A stretch of DNA of 61,733 nt from Candidatus Gastranaerophilales bacterium (GCA_947624975.1 CANQMP010000010.1:1-61733); one strand, 5' to 3'; positions 50,767-59,960 are shown, counted from the stretch's first letter. Notes: a model not told the origin generated them from the sequence alone. Numbers and translations: made by a program.

Positions 50767-50804
50767 AATTCCTCCCAAAAACATTATGCGGATTTTTAAA
50801 CAAC

Positions 50805-50819
50805 TTATAATCCCTATAA
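50805..50819 (+). promoter_or_regulatory. PerR-like box upstream of rubrerythrin
   Basis: TTATAATCCCTATAA matches 12 of 14 defined positions of the PerR consensus TTATAAT-N-ATTATAA. It contains TATAAT, a possible -10 of the rubrerythrin gene about 95 nt downstream. No Fur-family regulator gene is in the window. Confidence 0.4.
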
Positions 50820-50904
50820 AGTGCTATATAGGCTAATTTAAAATTGCCCGCAAGGGTAATATCAAATTTCGATAAAAATAACGAAAATAATTTCGGAGGG
50901 ATTT

Positions 50905-51483
50905 ATGACAGAAAATAAAATCAGAGGAACGAAAACCGAACAGATATTGATAAACGCTTACGCAGGCGAATCAATGGCAAGAAACAGATATACATACTTC
51001 GCAGAACAAGCAAAAGATGACGGTTACGAGCAAATCGCAGAAATATTTTGTTCTACTGCAGACAACGAAAAAGAACACGCAAAATTGTTTTACGATTTTA
51101 TAGGAGATACAAGAGGAAATGTTGAAGCAGCTTATCCTTTTGAATTGGGAACAACTGAGGAAAACCTCAAAAGTGCAGCAGAAGGCGAAAAGGAAGAATG
51201 GTCCGTTCTCTATGCAGATGGAGAAAAAGTCGCAAAAGAAGAAGGTTTTGACGATATTGCAGAAACTTTTCATTACGTAATCGAAGCCGAAAAGCACCAT
51301 GAACAAAGATTTCTAAAACTTCTCGAAAACGTAAAAAACGACACTGTTTTTGAAAAAGAAAAGGAAATCAAATGGATGTGCAGAGAATGCGGATATGTAT
51401 GCACCTCAAAAAAAGCACCCGCAAAATGTCCGAACTGCCATCACCCGAGAGCATATTTTCAGGTATTTTGCGAAAACTATTAA
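50905..51483 (+). CDS. rbr: Rubrerythrin
   Basis: A 192-aa non-haem diiron peroxidase that protects anaerobes from H2O2. The four-helix bundle carries the diiron ligands in NAYAGESMARNRY, DNEKEHAKLF, a middle Glu-rich helix and VIEAEKHHEQRF. A C-terminal rubredoxin domain has CRECGY and CPNCHHPRAYF. SD GGAGGG lies before the ATG. It is monocistronic, possibly PerR-controlled. Confidence 0.97.
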   Translation: MTENKIRGTKTEQILINAYAGESMARNRYTYFAEQAKDDGYEQIAEIFCSTADNEKEHAKLFYDFIGDTRGNVEAAYPFELGTTEENLKSAAEGEKEEWSVLYADGEKVAKEEGFDDIAETFHYVIEAEKHHEQRFLKLLENVKNDTVFEKEKEIKWMCRECGYVCTSKKAPAKCPNCHHPRAYFQVFCENY

Positions 51484-51507
51484 AAAAAGCGGGATTTAAA
51501 ACCCCGC
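51482..51507 (-). terminator. Intrinsic terminator of rpsA
   Basis: Minus strand: GCGGG, an A/T-rich loop and CCCGC are followed by TTTTTTT. It sits just after the rpsA stop and overlaps the rubrerythrin stop. Confidence 0.75.
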
Positions 51508-51508
51508 C

Positions 51509-52588
51509 TTACTCTTTTTCATCTTCATTACCGTGTTCGTGAGTTTTTTCTTCTTTAACTGTAAGAGCGATACGTTTATCTGTCGGGTTAAACTTGAGGA
51601 TGAACGTATCGACCTTGTCACCGACCTGAAGAATGCAATCTTTTTCATTTTGAAGTTCAACGACTTCAGAATGCGGTAAAAGAGCCTCAACACCTGGGAA
51701 AACTTCCACAAAAGCACCGAAATGCCTGATTCTTGTGACAGTTCCCTGAACTTTGTCACCTTCTTTAATATTTTTTTCTGCTTCAACCCACGGATCGGGT
51801 TCAAGGTTTTTAAGGCTTAATGACACACGCTGTTTATCGTGGTCAACCGCAATAACTTCAACGTCAATTTTATCGCCGACATTGAGGATATCCGTCGGAT
51901 GGTCTATCCATCTCCACGAAAGCTGTGAAAGCGGAAGCAAACCGTCAATTCCGCCCAAATCAATAAACGCACCGAAATCGGTAATTCTCACAACATCGCC
52001 TTTTACAACCTGTCCCGGTTCAATTTGAGAAAATACCAATTTTCTTGCCTCAACTGCACTGTCATCAAAGACTTTTTTATTGGACAAGATAAAATTATTC
52101 TGTTGAGCATCGAGAGTAAGAATTTTCAATTCTAACTTACCGCCGACTTCAAGTTCGCTTTCCTTAACTCTGAGCTGGGATGAGGGAACAAACCCTCTAA
52201 CTCCCGAAATATCAACGAGAACACCGCCTTTAACAATTCCTGCAACAGTTCCGAGAATCGTTTGGTCGGCTTCTTTTGCTTTTTCAAGTTCTTTCCAAGC
52301 GTAAGCAAAATCGACTTTTTTACGTGAAAGAAGGAATTTTCCGTCCTCATCTTCTTCACGAATAATCAAAAATTCGTACTCTTTGCCTTTTTCATACTTT
52401 ACTTCAATAGCTTCACTGTTGTCAACGGCTTCACGGGCAGGCATAACGGCTATTGTCTTTGCGCCTATATCAACCATAACTCCTTGACTGTCGTAACCGC
52501 AAACAATACCTTTTACTAAATCGCCTTTTCGGAAATTATAGTCGTACTTTTTAAGCAGTTCTTCAAAATCATTATCCTTTGATGTCAT
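51509..52588 (-). CDS. rpsA: 30S ribosomal protein S1 (four S1 domains)
   Basis: A 359-aa mRNA-binding ribosomal protein with four OB-fold S1 repeats at roughly residues 20-90, 105-175, 190-260 and 275-345. Examples are GDLVKGIVCGYDSQGVMVDIG, GTVAGIVKGGVLVDISGVRGFVP, GDVVRITDFGAFIDLGGIDG and GTVTRIRHFGAFVEVFPG. Four repeats are fewer than the six in E. coli and usual for several phyla. An acidic His/Glu tail ends the protein. SD GGAG lies before the ATG. Confidence 0.95.
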   Translation of the reverse strand: MTSKDNDFEELLKKYDYNFRKGDLVKGIVCGYDSQGVMVDIGAKTIAVMPAREAVDNSEAIEVKYEKGKEYEFLIIREEDEDGKFLLSRKKVDFAYAWKELEKAKEADQTILGTVAGIVKGGVLVDISGVRGFVPSSQLRVKESELEVGGKLELKILTLDAQQNNFILSNKKVFDDSAVEARKLVFSQIEPGQVVKGDVVRITDFGAFIDLGGIDGLLPLSQLSWRWIDHPTDILNVGDKIDVEVIAVDHDKQRVSLSLKNLEPDPWVEAEKNIKEGDKVQGTVTRIRHFGAFVEVFPGVEALLPHSEVVELQNEKDCILQVGDKVDTFILKFNPTDKRIALTVKEEKTHEHGNEDEKE

Positions 52589-52643
52589 TTTTCACTCCAA
52601 CTGTCCTAAGACACTTAGCTTCACTTTAGACAAATTGTAACAA

Positions 52644-52673
52644 ATTATAAAAAATTTGTAAAGGTTTTGTAAA
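52644..52673 (-). promoter_or_regulatory. Promoter of rpsA
   Basis: Minus strand: TTTACA (52673-52668), 18 nt, TATAAT (52649-52644), 55 nt before the ATG. Confidence 0.7.
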
Positions 52674-52712
52674 CTTCCGTAACAACTCTTTAAAATTATT
52701 GCAATAAATTTG

Positions 52713-55358
52713 TTAAGAATTTAATGATTTTATTAAATCCGTAATATTTTTCTCTTGAATTTCAATTTCAGCAATTCTTGTTTTGGTTTGCTGAATTAAT
52801 TCTTGAGGTGCATTTGCAACGAATTTCGGATTATTAATTCTGCCTTCAAGCGATTTTTTCTCCGATAAAAGTTTGTCCAATTTCTTTTGTTGACGGGCGG
52901 TTTCGGCGTCCAAATCAATTAAATCCGCAAGCGGAATAACGATTTTTGAAGCAGAAACCACAGCAGATGCCGATTTTGGCGGAACAGGTGCTGATCCATC
53001 GGCATAAGAGATGTTTTCAACACGTGCAAGACGTTTTATATAAGCTTCAATAGCCTCAAACACCACTTTTTCTTTTAAAGCCGCTCTTATTTCTATGTCA
53101 CATTTTACCGCAGGTGATATGTTAAAACTCTGTCGAATGTTTCTTAAAGATGTTATTGTTTCAAACACAAGCTCCATTTCCTGCGCCTCTTTCGGGAAGT
53201 CAAAAGTGTCTGAATATACGGGGAAATCCGAAACAATAATTGCATCACCGCTCGTTTTCGGGATAAGCTGCCAAACACGCTCCGTAATATGAGGCATAAT
53301 TGGATGAAGCATTCTCAACGCCATATCAAGAACATATTTCAAAACTCTTTGCGTGTTAAGTTTTAAAGAGCCGTCCTGAAGTTGAATTTTAGCTATTTCC
53401 ACATACCAGTCACAGTATGAATTCCAGAAGAAATCATAAAGTATATGGGCAACTTCGCCTATTCTGAAATCTTTAATATTTTCGTTAACTTCTTTTGCGG
53501 TTTTATTTAATTTATCCAAAATCCACTTATCGGCTATTGTAAGCTTATCGAAATCAATATCTTTGTCATCAACGCCGTCAAGGTTCATAAGCACAAATCT
53601 TGAGGCGTTCCAGATTTTGTTTGCGAAATTTCTTCCGTATTCAAATCTTTCCTCACTCATCTTAATATCCTGACCGCCGTATGTGCAAAGCGATGTCATG
53701 GTAAATCTCAAAGCATCACAGCCGTATTTGTCGATAATTTTAACAGGATCAATGGTATTACCTTTGGATTTGGACATTTTCTGACCTTTTTCATCCCTGA
53801 TAAGCCCGTGGATAAACACGGTCGAGAAAGGTGCTTTTCCCGTAAATTCAAGTCCCATCGTAATCATTCGGGCAACCCAGAAGAAAATTATATCAAAGCC
53901 CGTAACAAGAGTGGATGTCGGGTAAAACTTTTTAAAATCATCGCTATCAGTATCCGGCCAGCCCATGGTTGAAAACGGCCATAATCCCGAAGAAAACCAC
54001 GTATCAAGGCAGTCGGTATCCTGAACATAATTTTCGGGATCGGGATTTTCTTTTGCAACAACCATTTCACCCGTAACTTTATGATAATAAGCCGGAATTT
54101 GATGTCCCCACCAGATTTGACGGGAAATACACCAATCTCTAATATTTTCCATCCATCCGAGGTAATTTTTCTCCCATCTGTCGGGAATAAACTTAATTCT
54201 GCCGTCTTTAACTGCTTTAATTGCTTCACGTGCAAGCGGTTCCATTTTAACAAACCACTGTTCGGACAAAAGCGGTTCAATAGTGGTTCCGCATCTTTGG
54301 CATTTACCGACGTTGTGTTCGTGTTCTCTTGTTCTTAAAAGAAAATTTTCGTAAGAGAGCAGACCGACGATTTTTTCACGAGCCTCATACCTGTCAAGTC
54401 CGTGGAATTGTTGCGGAACTTCACCGCAAGCCTTCATTTTGCCTTCCGTGTCAATTACCCAAATCGGTTTAAGATTATGTCTTTTACCTACTTCAAAGTC
54501 GTTCGGATCGTGAGCAGGTGTAATTTTAACCGCACCCGTTCCAAAGTTTTTGTCAACGTATTCATCTGCAATAATAGGAATTTCTCTGCCCGAAAGCGGA
54601 ATTATAACCGTTTTTCCTATAAGTTCAGAATATTTATGGTCCGAAGGGTGAACGGCAATAGCAACATCACCGAACATCGTTTCGGGACGGGTAGTTGCAA
54701 CAATTATCGCACCTGATTCGCCTTTGAGCGCATAAGAAATTTCCCACATGTGACCTTGTTCGGTTGCGTATTCGGTTTCAACATCAGAAATCGCACTGTT
54801 ACAACGAGGACACCAGTTTACGATATATTTACCTTTATAGATAAGTCCTTTTTCGTAAAGTCTGACAAAAACTTCTTTAACAGCATCAGAACATCCTTTA
54901 TCGAAAGTAAATCTTTCTCTTGAGCGGTCAAAAGATGCACCGAGTCGTTTGCACTGGTCAAGAATAGCACCTTTATGCTTGTTAGTCCACTCCCAGGTTT
55001 TTTCGATAAATTTTTCTCTGCCCAAATCGTAACGGCTAAGCCCTTCTTTTGCAAGATTTTTTTCAACGACGTTTTGTGTAGCGAGTCCGGCATGGTCTGT
55101 TCCCGGAACCCAGAGGGTTTCATAACCTGACATTCTGTGATAGCGAATTAAAATATCCTGCAAAGTTTCATCAAGAGCATGCCCCATGTGAAGCACACCT
55201 GTAACATTCGGGGGCGGAATTACAATAGAGTAAGCAGGTTTTTTGCTTTTTGCATTGGCTTTAAAGTAACCGCCTTCTTCCCAAAATTTATAAATATCTT
55301 CTTCGGTTGCTTTTGCATCGTAAACCGTAGGTAAATCATTAATTTTAGTCGCTGTCAT
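52713..55358 (-). CDS. valS: Valyl-tRNA synthetase
   Basis: A class Ia synthetase of 881 aa, the expected length. It has HIGH-type PPNVTGVLHMGHALDE, the CP1 editing insertion (about residues 190-340; ATTRPETMFGDVAIAVHP), KMSKS-type GQKMSKSKGNTIDP, the tRNA-binding anticodon domain and the C-terminal coiled coil (LDAETARQQKKLDKLLSEKK). I start at 55358, with AGAGGA 6 nt upstream; the in-frame extension of 58 residues is encoded by the intergenic repeat region. Confidence 0.97.
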   Translation of the reverse strand: MTATKINDLPTVYDAKATEEDIYKFWEEGGYFKANAKSKKPAYSIVIPPPNVTGVLHMGHALDETLQDILIRYHRMSGYETLWVPGTDHAGLATQNVVEKNLAKEGLSRYDLGREKFIEKTWEWTNKHKGAILDQCKRLGASFDRSRERFTFDKGCSDAVKEVFVRLYEKGLIYKGKYIVNWCPRCNSAISDVETEYATEQGHMWEISYALKGESGAIIVATTRPETMFGDVAIAVHPSDHKYSELIGKTVIIPLSGREIPIIADEYVDKNFGTGAVKITPAHDPNDFEVGKRHNLKPIWVIDTEGKMKACGEVPQQFHGLDRYEAREKIVGLLSYENFLLRTREHEHNVGKCQRCGTTIEPLLSEQWFVKMEPLAREAIKAVKDGRIKFIPDRWEKNYLGWMENIRDWCISRQIWWGHQIPAYYHKVTGEMVVAKENPDPENYVQDTDCLDTWFSSGLWPFSTMGWPDTDSDDFKKFYPTSTLVTGFDIIFFWVARMITMGLEFTGKAPFSTVFIHGLIRDEKGQKMSKSKGNTIDPVKIIDKYGCDALRFTMTSLCTYGGQDIKMSEERFEYGRNFANKIWNASRFVLMNLDGVDDKDIDFDKLTIADKWILDKLNKTAKEVNENIKDFRIGEVAHILYDFFWNSYCDWYVEIAKIQLQDGSLKLNTQRVLKYVLDMALRMLHPIMPHITERVWQLIPKTSGDAIIVSDFPVYSDTFDFPKEAQEMELVFETITSLRNIRQSFNISPAVKCDIEIRAALKEKVVFEAIEAYIKRLARVENISYADGSAPVPPKSASAVVSASKIVIPLADLIDLDAETARQQKKLDKLLSEKKSLEGRINNPKFVANAPQELIQQTKTRIAEIEIQEKNITDLIKSLNS

Positions 55359-55493
55359 AAAATCCTCTTTTCGGCAATATTTTAGCACAAACAAAAGAAA
55401 ATTAAAAGCATTTGCCCCCAAAACCTGCGTGCAAATTATTTGACTAAGAGTGAGGAGAAATGGCAGACTGAGTCTGTACGCAATATTTAAATG

Positions 55494-55882
55494 AAAAGTG
55501 AGAAGTGAAAGGTGAGAGGTTCTTTTCGGCACTGCGTGCGAAAATAATATAAATTCCCTCCCCTAATTGGGAGGGAGTCTATCCACAGAGTCCATTTGGG
55601 GAGGGAACTTTTCTATTACCCTAAATTTATATTTAAGGGACTTTACATATCTTCCCATAATGGGGAAGATGTCCTAAGGGCAGATGGGGTACGGTTTTTG
55701 TTTGGGTCGAAACCCCAACTTACAGTTTTACTCCTCACCCTAACCCTCTCCCGCAGGGGGAGAGGGAAATATTACGGCACTTCGTGCGAAATAATTAGCT
55801 GAGGCATTCGCTCGCAATGACGGACTGCACCACCACATCAGAATTTTCTAAAATGTATGTTGGGGGTTTCGCCCCCAACAAA
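55494..55882. repeat. Large composite intergenic repeat cluster
   Basis: Modules in order: GTGAGAAGTGAAAGGTGAGAGG (from 55499), GGCACTGCGTGCGA (about 55528), a CCCTCCCC...GGGAGGGAG palindrome set (55556-55610), GAAACCCCAACTTACA (about 55709-55724), CCCTCACCC...CCTCTCCCGCAGGGGGAGAGGG (55733-55767), GGCACTTCGTGC...GCTCGCAATGACGG (55775-55823) and the GTTGGGGGTTTCGCCCCCAAC hairpin (55859-55879). No gene is supported here. Confidence 0.8.
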
Positions 55883-55885
55883 TTT

Positions 55886-56200
55886 TTAATTCTTTTCTCG
55901 CTGTTCTTCTTCTTTTACAAATTTTGCGAGCTGTTCAAGATGTTTGTCCTCGATAGCTTCTATTAACTCGTTTACCGATTTAATTTTCCCGAGTGCAAAA
56001 CCTGTTTCTGCCAAAAGTACACAGTCATTGCAAAGTCTGTAACCTTCATATTCTATTGAGCCTGCAAGACATTTTGTTTCTCCGCAACAATCACATTCAA
56101 ATGTTTCATCAACAATATTCGGATTATCTTCAATGTCGTCAAGCCTCATCTGCTCTACAACCTGCTGCATTTCTTCTATAATCTCTTTTTCCGATTTCAT
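55886..56200 (-). CDS. Small two-CxxC zinc-ribbon-like protein
   Basis: A 104-aa acidic protein with ECDCCGETKCLAG and LCNDC, arranged like a treble-clef zinc-binding site, flanked by Glu/Lys-rich helices. No known family is identified. It overlaps the pdxJ stop by 4 bp and so belongs to the murT-pdxJ operon as its last gene. Confidence 0.75.
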   Translation of the reverse strand: MKSEKEIIEEMQQVVEQMRLDDIEDNPNIVDETFECDCCGETKCLAGSIEYEGYRLCNDCVLLAETGFALGKIKSVNELIEAIEDKHLEQLAKFVKEEEQREKN

Positions 56201-56907
56201 TCGATTAACCCTTTCATATCGCTAACAGCTTGTCCAAGTCCCGTAAAAACAGCCCGTGAAATTATGCTGTGTCCGATATTCAGTTCACACAAACCCTTTA
56301 TCTCGTGCATTCTGTGAACATTTTCATAATTAAGTCCGTGTCCTGCGTTAACTTTTAGTCCCAAACTTTGAGCAAGTTCAGCGGATTTTTTGAGTTTTTG
56401 AAATTCCTGTTCTTCCTCCGCATACCCGAAACACTCGGAATAACAGCCTGTGTGCATTTCTATAAATTGAGCACCCGTTTTTGCAGAAGCCTTAACCTGA
56501 TTTTCGTCAGGATCGATAAACAAACTCACGATTATACCCGCATCAAGCATCGGTTTAATAAATTCCGCAACCTTTTCCGTCTGTCCCGTAACGTCAAGTC
56601 CGCCTTCTGTCGTGACTTCCTGCCTGCGTTCAGGCACAAGGCAGATGGAATAAGGTTTTATATCAAGTGCAATTTCTCTGATATCGTCTGCCATTGCCAT
56701 TTCAAGGTTAAGACGGGTTTTTAAAATTTTAATCAGTGAATACACATCTTCGTCTTTAATATGGCGTCTGTCCTCCCTTAAATGCGTAGTAATTGATTTT
56801 GCGCCGTTTTCTTCGGCAATTTGAGCCGCTTTAATTACATCCGGCTCAACTCCGCCCCTTGCATTTCGTAATGTCGCCACATGATCTATATTTACGCCTA
56901 ATAACAT
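56197..56907 (-). CDS. pdxJ: Pyridoxine 5'-phosphate synthase
   Basis: This enzyme condenses 3-amino-2-oxopropyl phosphate with deoxyxylulose 5-phosphate to make vitamin B6. It is 236 aa, normal for PdxJ. LLGVNIDHVATLRNARGG is the diagnostic N-terminus, with TTHLREDRRHIKD, VTTEGGLDV, EMHTGCYSE and NAGHGLNYENV as active-site segments. It lies 3 nt after murT and overlaps the small zinc-ribbon gene. Confidence 0.97.
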   Translation of the reverse strand: MLLGVNIDHVATLRNARGGVEPDVIKAAQIAEENGAKSITTHLREDRRHIKDEDVYSLIKILKTRLNLEMAMADDIREIALDIKPYSICLVPERRQEVTTEGGLDVTGQTEKVAEFIKPMLDAGIIVSLFIDPDENQVKASAKTGAQFIEMHTGCYSECFGYAEEEQEFQKLKKSAELAQSLGLKVNAGHGLNYENVHRMHEIKGLCELNIGHSIISRAVFTGLGQAVSDMKGLIE

Positions 56908-56910
56908 TTT

Positions 56911-58212
56911 TTATTTCTCCTTTATTTCTAATAACGCCGTATATGACGGCAAAATCGTTGTTTTACCCGCTTTTGAAGCTTTATTTATCGCTGATTTTAT
57001 GTTCGGTTCGGTTAAAATCTTTTCTTGCGGAATTCCTGCGTATTTGAGCCGTAATGCCATGTCACAGGCACGTGTGCCTGATGCTATGACAAGTTTTTGG
57101 GCATTTTTTAGCTGTTCAAAATCACTGTCCCAAAGCCATGAGATATCTCTGCCGTCAGCATAATTATCGTTAATCGCTATAACTATGTTGGAATTGAGGT
57201 CTACGGTTTTTAAAACTTCGCTTGCCCCCGTGGGGTTTTTTATAAGCTGGATTAAGACAGGATTTCCGTTTATCGTCCGTTTTTCGGTACGTCCGAAAAT
57301 CGCTCTGTAAGTATCGAGTGCCGACTGAATTTTTTCTTCGCCAAATCCGATTTCAAGATTCAAGGCGACTGCGGCAAGTGCATTGTAGGCATTGTATAAG
57401 CCTGTCAGGTTGATTTTGAAATCTTTTCCGTTAACTTTTATGTTAGAACAGTCATTGTAAACTTTTACCTCTGCCTTGTAATCGCAGTCGGGACGCTTGT
57501 AACCGCAGGTAGGACAGTAATAATGACCCTGTTGTGCAAAAAATTGTTTTGAGTATTTAAGCGGTTCTCCGCAAGAGCAGTTGAAAGCTTCGGACGGTGC
57601 ATTTGACTTGTGTTCATAGGTACAGTCGTATTCAACGTTTTCAAAACCGTAATAAATTGCGTGTTTTTTTCTGTTAAATGTTGAAACTATCGGGTCATCA
57701 GCGTTTAAAACCAGCTTTAAATCAGGGTTTTTATCTATCGCTTTTTTGATAAATTCCGCTGTTGTATTTAATTCACCGTATCTGTCGAGCTGATCTCTAA
57801 AAAGGTTTGTCACAACAAGGTAATCCGATTTCATAAAATCGTAAAGCTTTGTCAGATAAGCTTCATCGCTTTCGATAACCGCATAATCATATTTTTTAAA
57901 AGGACAGATTTTCAACGCAAAGACATTTGCAACGCCTGTGAGCATGTTTGCACCTTCAAGGTTGTGGATAACCTTTTGTCCCGAGTTTTCAAGGATGTGT
58001 GCCAGAATTCCCGAAGTCGTTGACTTTCCGTTAGTTCCCGTAACGGTTATTATGCCTTTTGTAATGTATTTTGAACAGTATTTAAGAAAATCGGGACAGA
58101 TTTTTAGTGCAAGCATTCCGCAAAAAGATGTTCCCGAAGATTTTCCGAGAAGTCTGATACCTGCATGTGCAAGTCTTGCTAAAATTATTGCCGTATAAAA
58201 TCTGATTTTCAT
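56911..58212 (-). CDS. murT: MurT-like Mur ligase, lipid II isoglutaminyl synthase subunit
   Basis: A 433-aa Mur-ligase-family protein. The P-loop is TVTGTNGKSTTSG, the central domain has ESDEAYL and NLFRDQLDRYGE, and a four-Cys zinc ribbon (CSCGEP...YCPTCGYKRP) is inserted, as in MurT. A DUF1727-type C-terminus follows. MurT works with the amidotransferase GatD to amidate D-Glu of peptidoglycan. gatD normally sits next door but is not adjacent here. The N-terminus could be a weak membrane anchor. SD AGGA. Confidence 0.9.
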   Translation of the reverse strand: MKIRFYTAIILARLAHAGIRLLGKSSGTSFCGMLALKICPDFLKYCSKYITKGIITVTGTNGKSTTSGILAHILENSGQKVIHNLEGANMLTGVANVFALKICPFKKYDYAVIESDEAYLTKLYDFMKSDYLVVTNLFRDQLDRYGELNTTAEFIKKAIDKNPDLKLVLNADDPIVSTFNRKKHAIYYGFENVEYDCTYEHKSNAPSEAFNCSCGEPLKYSKQFFAQQGHYYCPTCGYKRPDCDYKAEVKVYNDCSNIKVNGKDFKINLTGLYNAYNALAAVALNLEIGFGEEKIQSALDTYRAIFGRTEKRTINGNPVLIQLIKNPTGASEVLKTVDLNSNIVIAINDNYADGRDISWLWDSDFEQLKNAQKLVIASGTRACDMALRLKYAGIPQEKILTEPNIKSAINKASKAGKTTILPSYTALLEIKEK

Positions 58213-58272
58213 AAATAGTCCTGTGGATGTATTCCAATTCGTTACTTTATATATTAATATAAGAAAAAGAAT

Positions 58273-58632
58273 ATGTACATACTTATTGCAATAGTTTTTA
58301 TAGCTGAACTAATCATCGCATTGACATTGATTTTATTAATCGTCAAGGCGGACAGATATGTTTGTGCGTTAAACGACTGTGTTCAGGCATTTAATCCGCT
58401 TGCCCAAACATGGCTTCAATATGCAAGATGTTTGGTAAGTTCTTTTAATAAATCATTTAATAAGGTTTATAAATTCTTCAAAAAGAAACAGGAACAGGTT
58501 CTTTTCAGGATAGTTCTAATTCTTTCAATTTATGCGATATTGATAGTGTTCAGAATTAAAATGAAAAAAGTTTCAAAAATTTACGGGTTAATCGGTGCAA
58601 TCCGTGATGCAGCTATCGAATTGATGATTTGA
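58273..58632 (+). CDS. Small membrane protein of unknown function
   Basis: A 119-aa protein with an N-terminal TM helix (LIAIVFIAELIIALTLILLIV) and a second near residues 82-96 (IVLILSIYAILIVF). The loop between them is basic and amphipathic. It lies upstream of the YtxH/DUF948/YtxH cluster on the same strand and may be envelope-related. There is no clear SD. Confidence 0.7.
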   Translation: MYILIAIVFIAELIIALTLILLIVKADRYVCALNDCVQAFNPLAQTWLQYARCLVSSFNKSFNKVYKFFKKKQEQVLFRIVLILSIYAILIVFRIKMKKVSKIYGLIGAIRDAAIELMI

Positions 58633-58687
58633 CTTGTAATTAAATAAAAAATATGATAGAATAATTCACGAAAGATGAGGTTATATT

Positions 58688-59002
58688 ATGAGTAAAAACA
58701 AATCGCTAATGTTTGGAATGGGCTTGTTAGCAGGCGTTGTAGGCGGGCTTATCGCAGGTGTTTTATACGCTCCGAAATCGGGTGAAGAATCAAGACGTCA
58801 ACTGAAAGATGCAGCTTGCGAATTGTACGAAAAACATTCCCCCGCTATCTCCGAAGCTAAAAAACAGGCTCTTGAAAGCGTTGATTTAATGAAATATAAG
58901 CTGGAAAGGCAATTAAGAAAATTTACAAATATGGTAAAATCAAAGAAACTTCTTAAAGCAAAAGAGCTTGAAGAAATGGACGATGAATACAACAACTATT
59001 AA
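58688..59002 (+). CDS. YtxH-domain membrane protein
   Basis: A 104-aa protein with an N-terminal glycine-rich TM helix (GMGLLAGVVGGLIAGVLYAPKSG) that carries the YtxH signature APKSGEE. A Lys/Glu-rich helical cytoplasmic part follows. YtxH proteins are general-stress envelope proteins of unknown mechanism. A DUF948-like protein starts 13 nt downstream and a second YtxH follows, the usual grouping. Confidence 0.85.
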   Translation: MSKNKSLMFGMGLLAGVVGGLIAGVLYAPKSGEESRRQLKDAACELYEKHSPAISEAKKQALESVDLMKYKLERQLRKFTNMVKSKKLLKAKELEEMDDEYNNY

Positions 59003-59015
59003 AGGAAATCAGTAA

Positions 59016-59372
59016 ATGGAAATGTCACAAATCGCTTTAAATCAAGGTTTGACTTTTTTAGTCTGGGCTACGGGCATTGTTTTAATCGTGGTTGCCGGAT
59101 TTTTGGTTAAACTGTTGATAGATATTTCAAAATTGGCAAACAGCCTTAACGAAACCTCAAATATTGTTAATACGGAGTTAAAGCCGACTTTGAACGAATT
59201 AAATCAAACATTGAGTTCAATTAATGAAATTGTAAAAAATACGGATAAAGGTGTTTTGGACTTCAAAACGGCTGTCGGAAAGTTTTTTGACAGGACGAAA
59301 ATTGTTTCCGGAACTTTGCTCGGCGGTTTGTTTAAAGGTTTTTCAACAGCCTATAATTTGTTTAAAAAATAG
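59016..59372 (+). CDS. DUF948-like membrane protein
   Basis: A 118-aa protein with one N-terminal TM (FLVWATGIVLIVVAGFLVKLL). A long amphipathic helix contains NSLNETSNIVNTELKPTLNE-type heptads and ends in KLFKGF-like residues. This matches the architecture of DUF948 proteins, which co-occur with YtxH. SD AAGGAAA. Confidence 0.8.
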   Translation: MEMSQIALNQGLTFLVWATGIVLIVVAGFLVKLLIDISKLANSLNETSNIVNTELKPTLNELNQTLSSINEIVKNTDKGVLDFKTAVGKFFDRTKIVSGTLLGGLFKGFSTAYNLFKK

Positions 59373-59438
59373 CCGTTTACGGTGATTAAACCGTAAGACA
59401 AAATTGTTAGAATATAAATTAGTAAAGGAGTGATACTT

Positions 59439-59711
59439 ATGTCAGCAACAAAATTTTTAGCGGGTTTTATAGTCGGCGGTGCCATCGGTGCCGTTGCGGG
59501 AATACTTTTAGCCCCCAAATCAGGTGAAGAAACCCGTGCTATGTTAAAAGACGGTGCAAAAGATGCACTGAAAAGAGCGGATGAAACAGTAAAAGAAATT
59601 CAATCCAAAGCGGACGATGTAGTTTCGGATATGCAAAGAAAGGGCGAAGAAATTAAAGAAAAACTTCAAAACCTTATTAATCAGCAAAAGGAAACTAAAC
59701 AGGAAGCATAA
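59439..59711 (+). CDS. YtxH-domain membrane protein, second copy
   Basis: A 90-aa paralogue of the protein at 58688: TM helix FLAGFIVGGAIGAVAGILLAPKSGEE, then an amphipathic Lys/Asp-rich helix. I choose the ATG at 59439, since AAAGGAG is well placed, not the in-frame GTG 9 nt earlier. A terminator follows. Confidence 0.87.
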   Translation: MSATKFLAGFIVGGAIGAVAGILLAPKSGEETRAMLKDGAKDALKRADETVKEIQSKADDVVSDMQRKGEEIKEKLQNLINQQKETKQEA

Positions 59712-59737
59712 AAAAAGAGCCGAAAGGCTCTTTTTTT
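59709..59737. terminator. Intrinsic terminator
   Basis: AAAGAGCC, GAAA, GGCTCTTT with A and T runs on either side; usable from both strands. Confidence 0.88.
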
Positions 59738-59948
59738 AGGTTCTTAAATCTTTATAACATATTTCATAATCCAATATTTCAAAAATTTGTTGAACTTCAT
59801 TGAATCTGATGGTATCTCTGTGGATTTTGTTGGCTATATTGTTGTATGAATAGTATTTACCGGTCTTTTCCGACAATAATTCGCATATTTTCTTTAATGT
59901 CGTGCCTCTGCGGGCTGCGATAACCTTTATTTCTTCTTTAATGTTCAT
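59736..59948 (-). CDS. Small HTH (Xre/Cro-like) regulator, probably leaderless
   Basis: A 70-aa HTH protein with IKVIAARRGTTLKKICELL as the first helices, followed by YSYNNIANKIHRDTIRFNEV and a short dimerisation end. It is divergent from the prepilin at 60063, as the Xre gene at 39594 is from its prepilin. TATAAT ends 6 nt before the ATG and no SD exists, so a leaderless mRNA is likely. Confidence 0.8.
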   Translation of the reverse strand: MNIKEEIKVIAARRGTTLKKICELLSEKTGKYYSYNNIANKIHRDTIRFNEVQQIFEILDYEICYKDLRT

Positions 59949-59954
59949 AACTTA

Positions 59955-59960
59955 ATTATA
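59955..59960 (-). promoter_or_regulatory. -10 box placed 6 nt before ATG (leaderless)
   Basis: Minus-strand TATAAT at 59960-59955. The -35 is weak; TTGTCA appears 21 nt upstream, overlapping the divergent prepilin -35. Confidence 0.45.

Noticed and set aside
50588-50803. 71-aa minus-strand frame beginning MFKNPHNVFGRN
   Set aside because: A 47-aa frame in the same place has an excellent SD and ends next to the neighbouring stop; the longer frame has neither.
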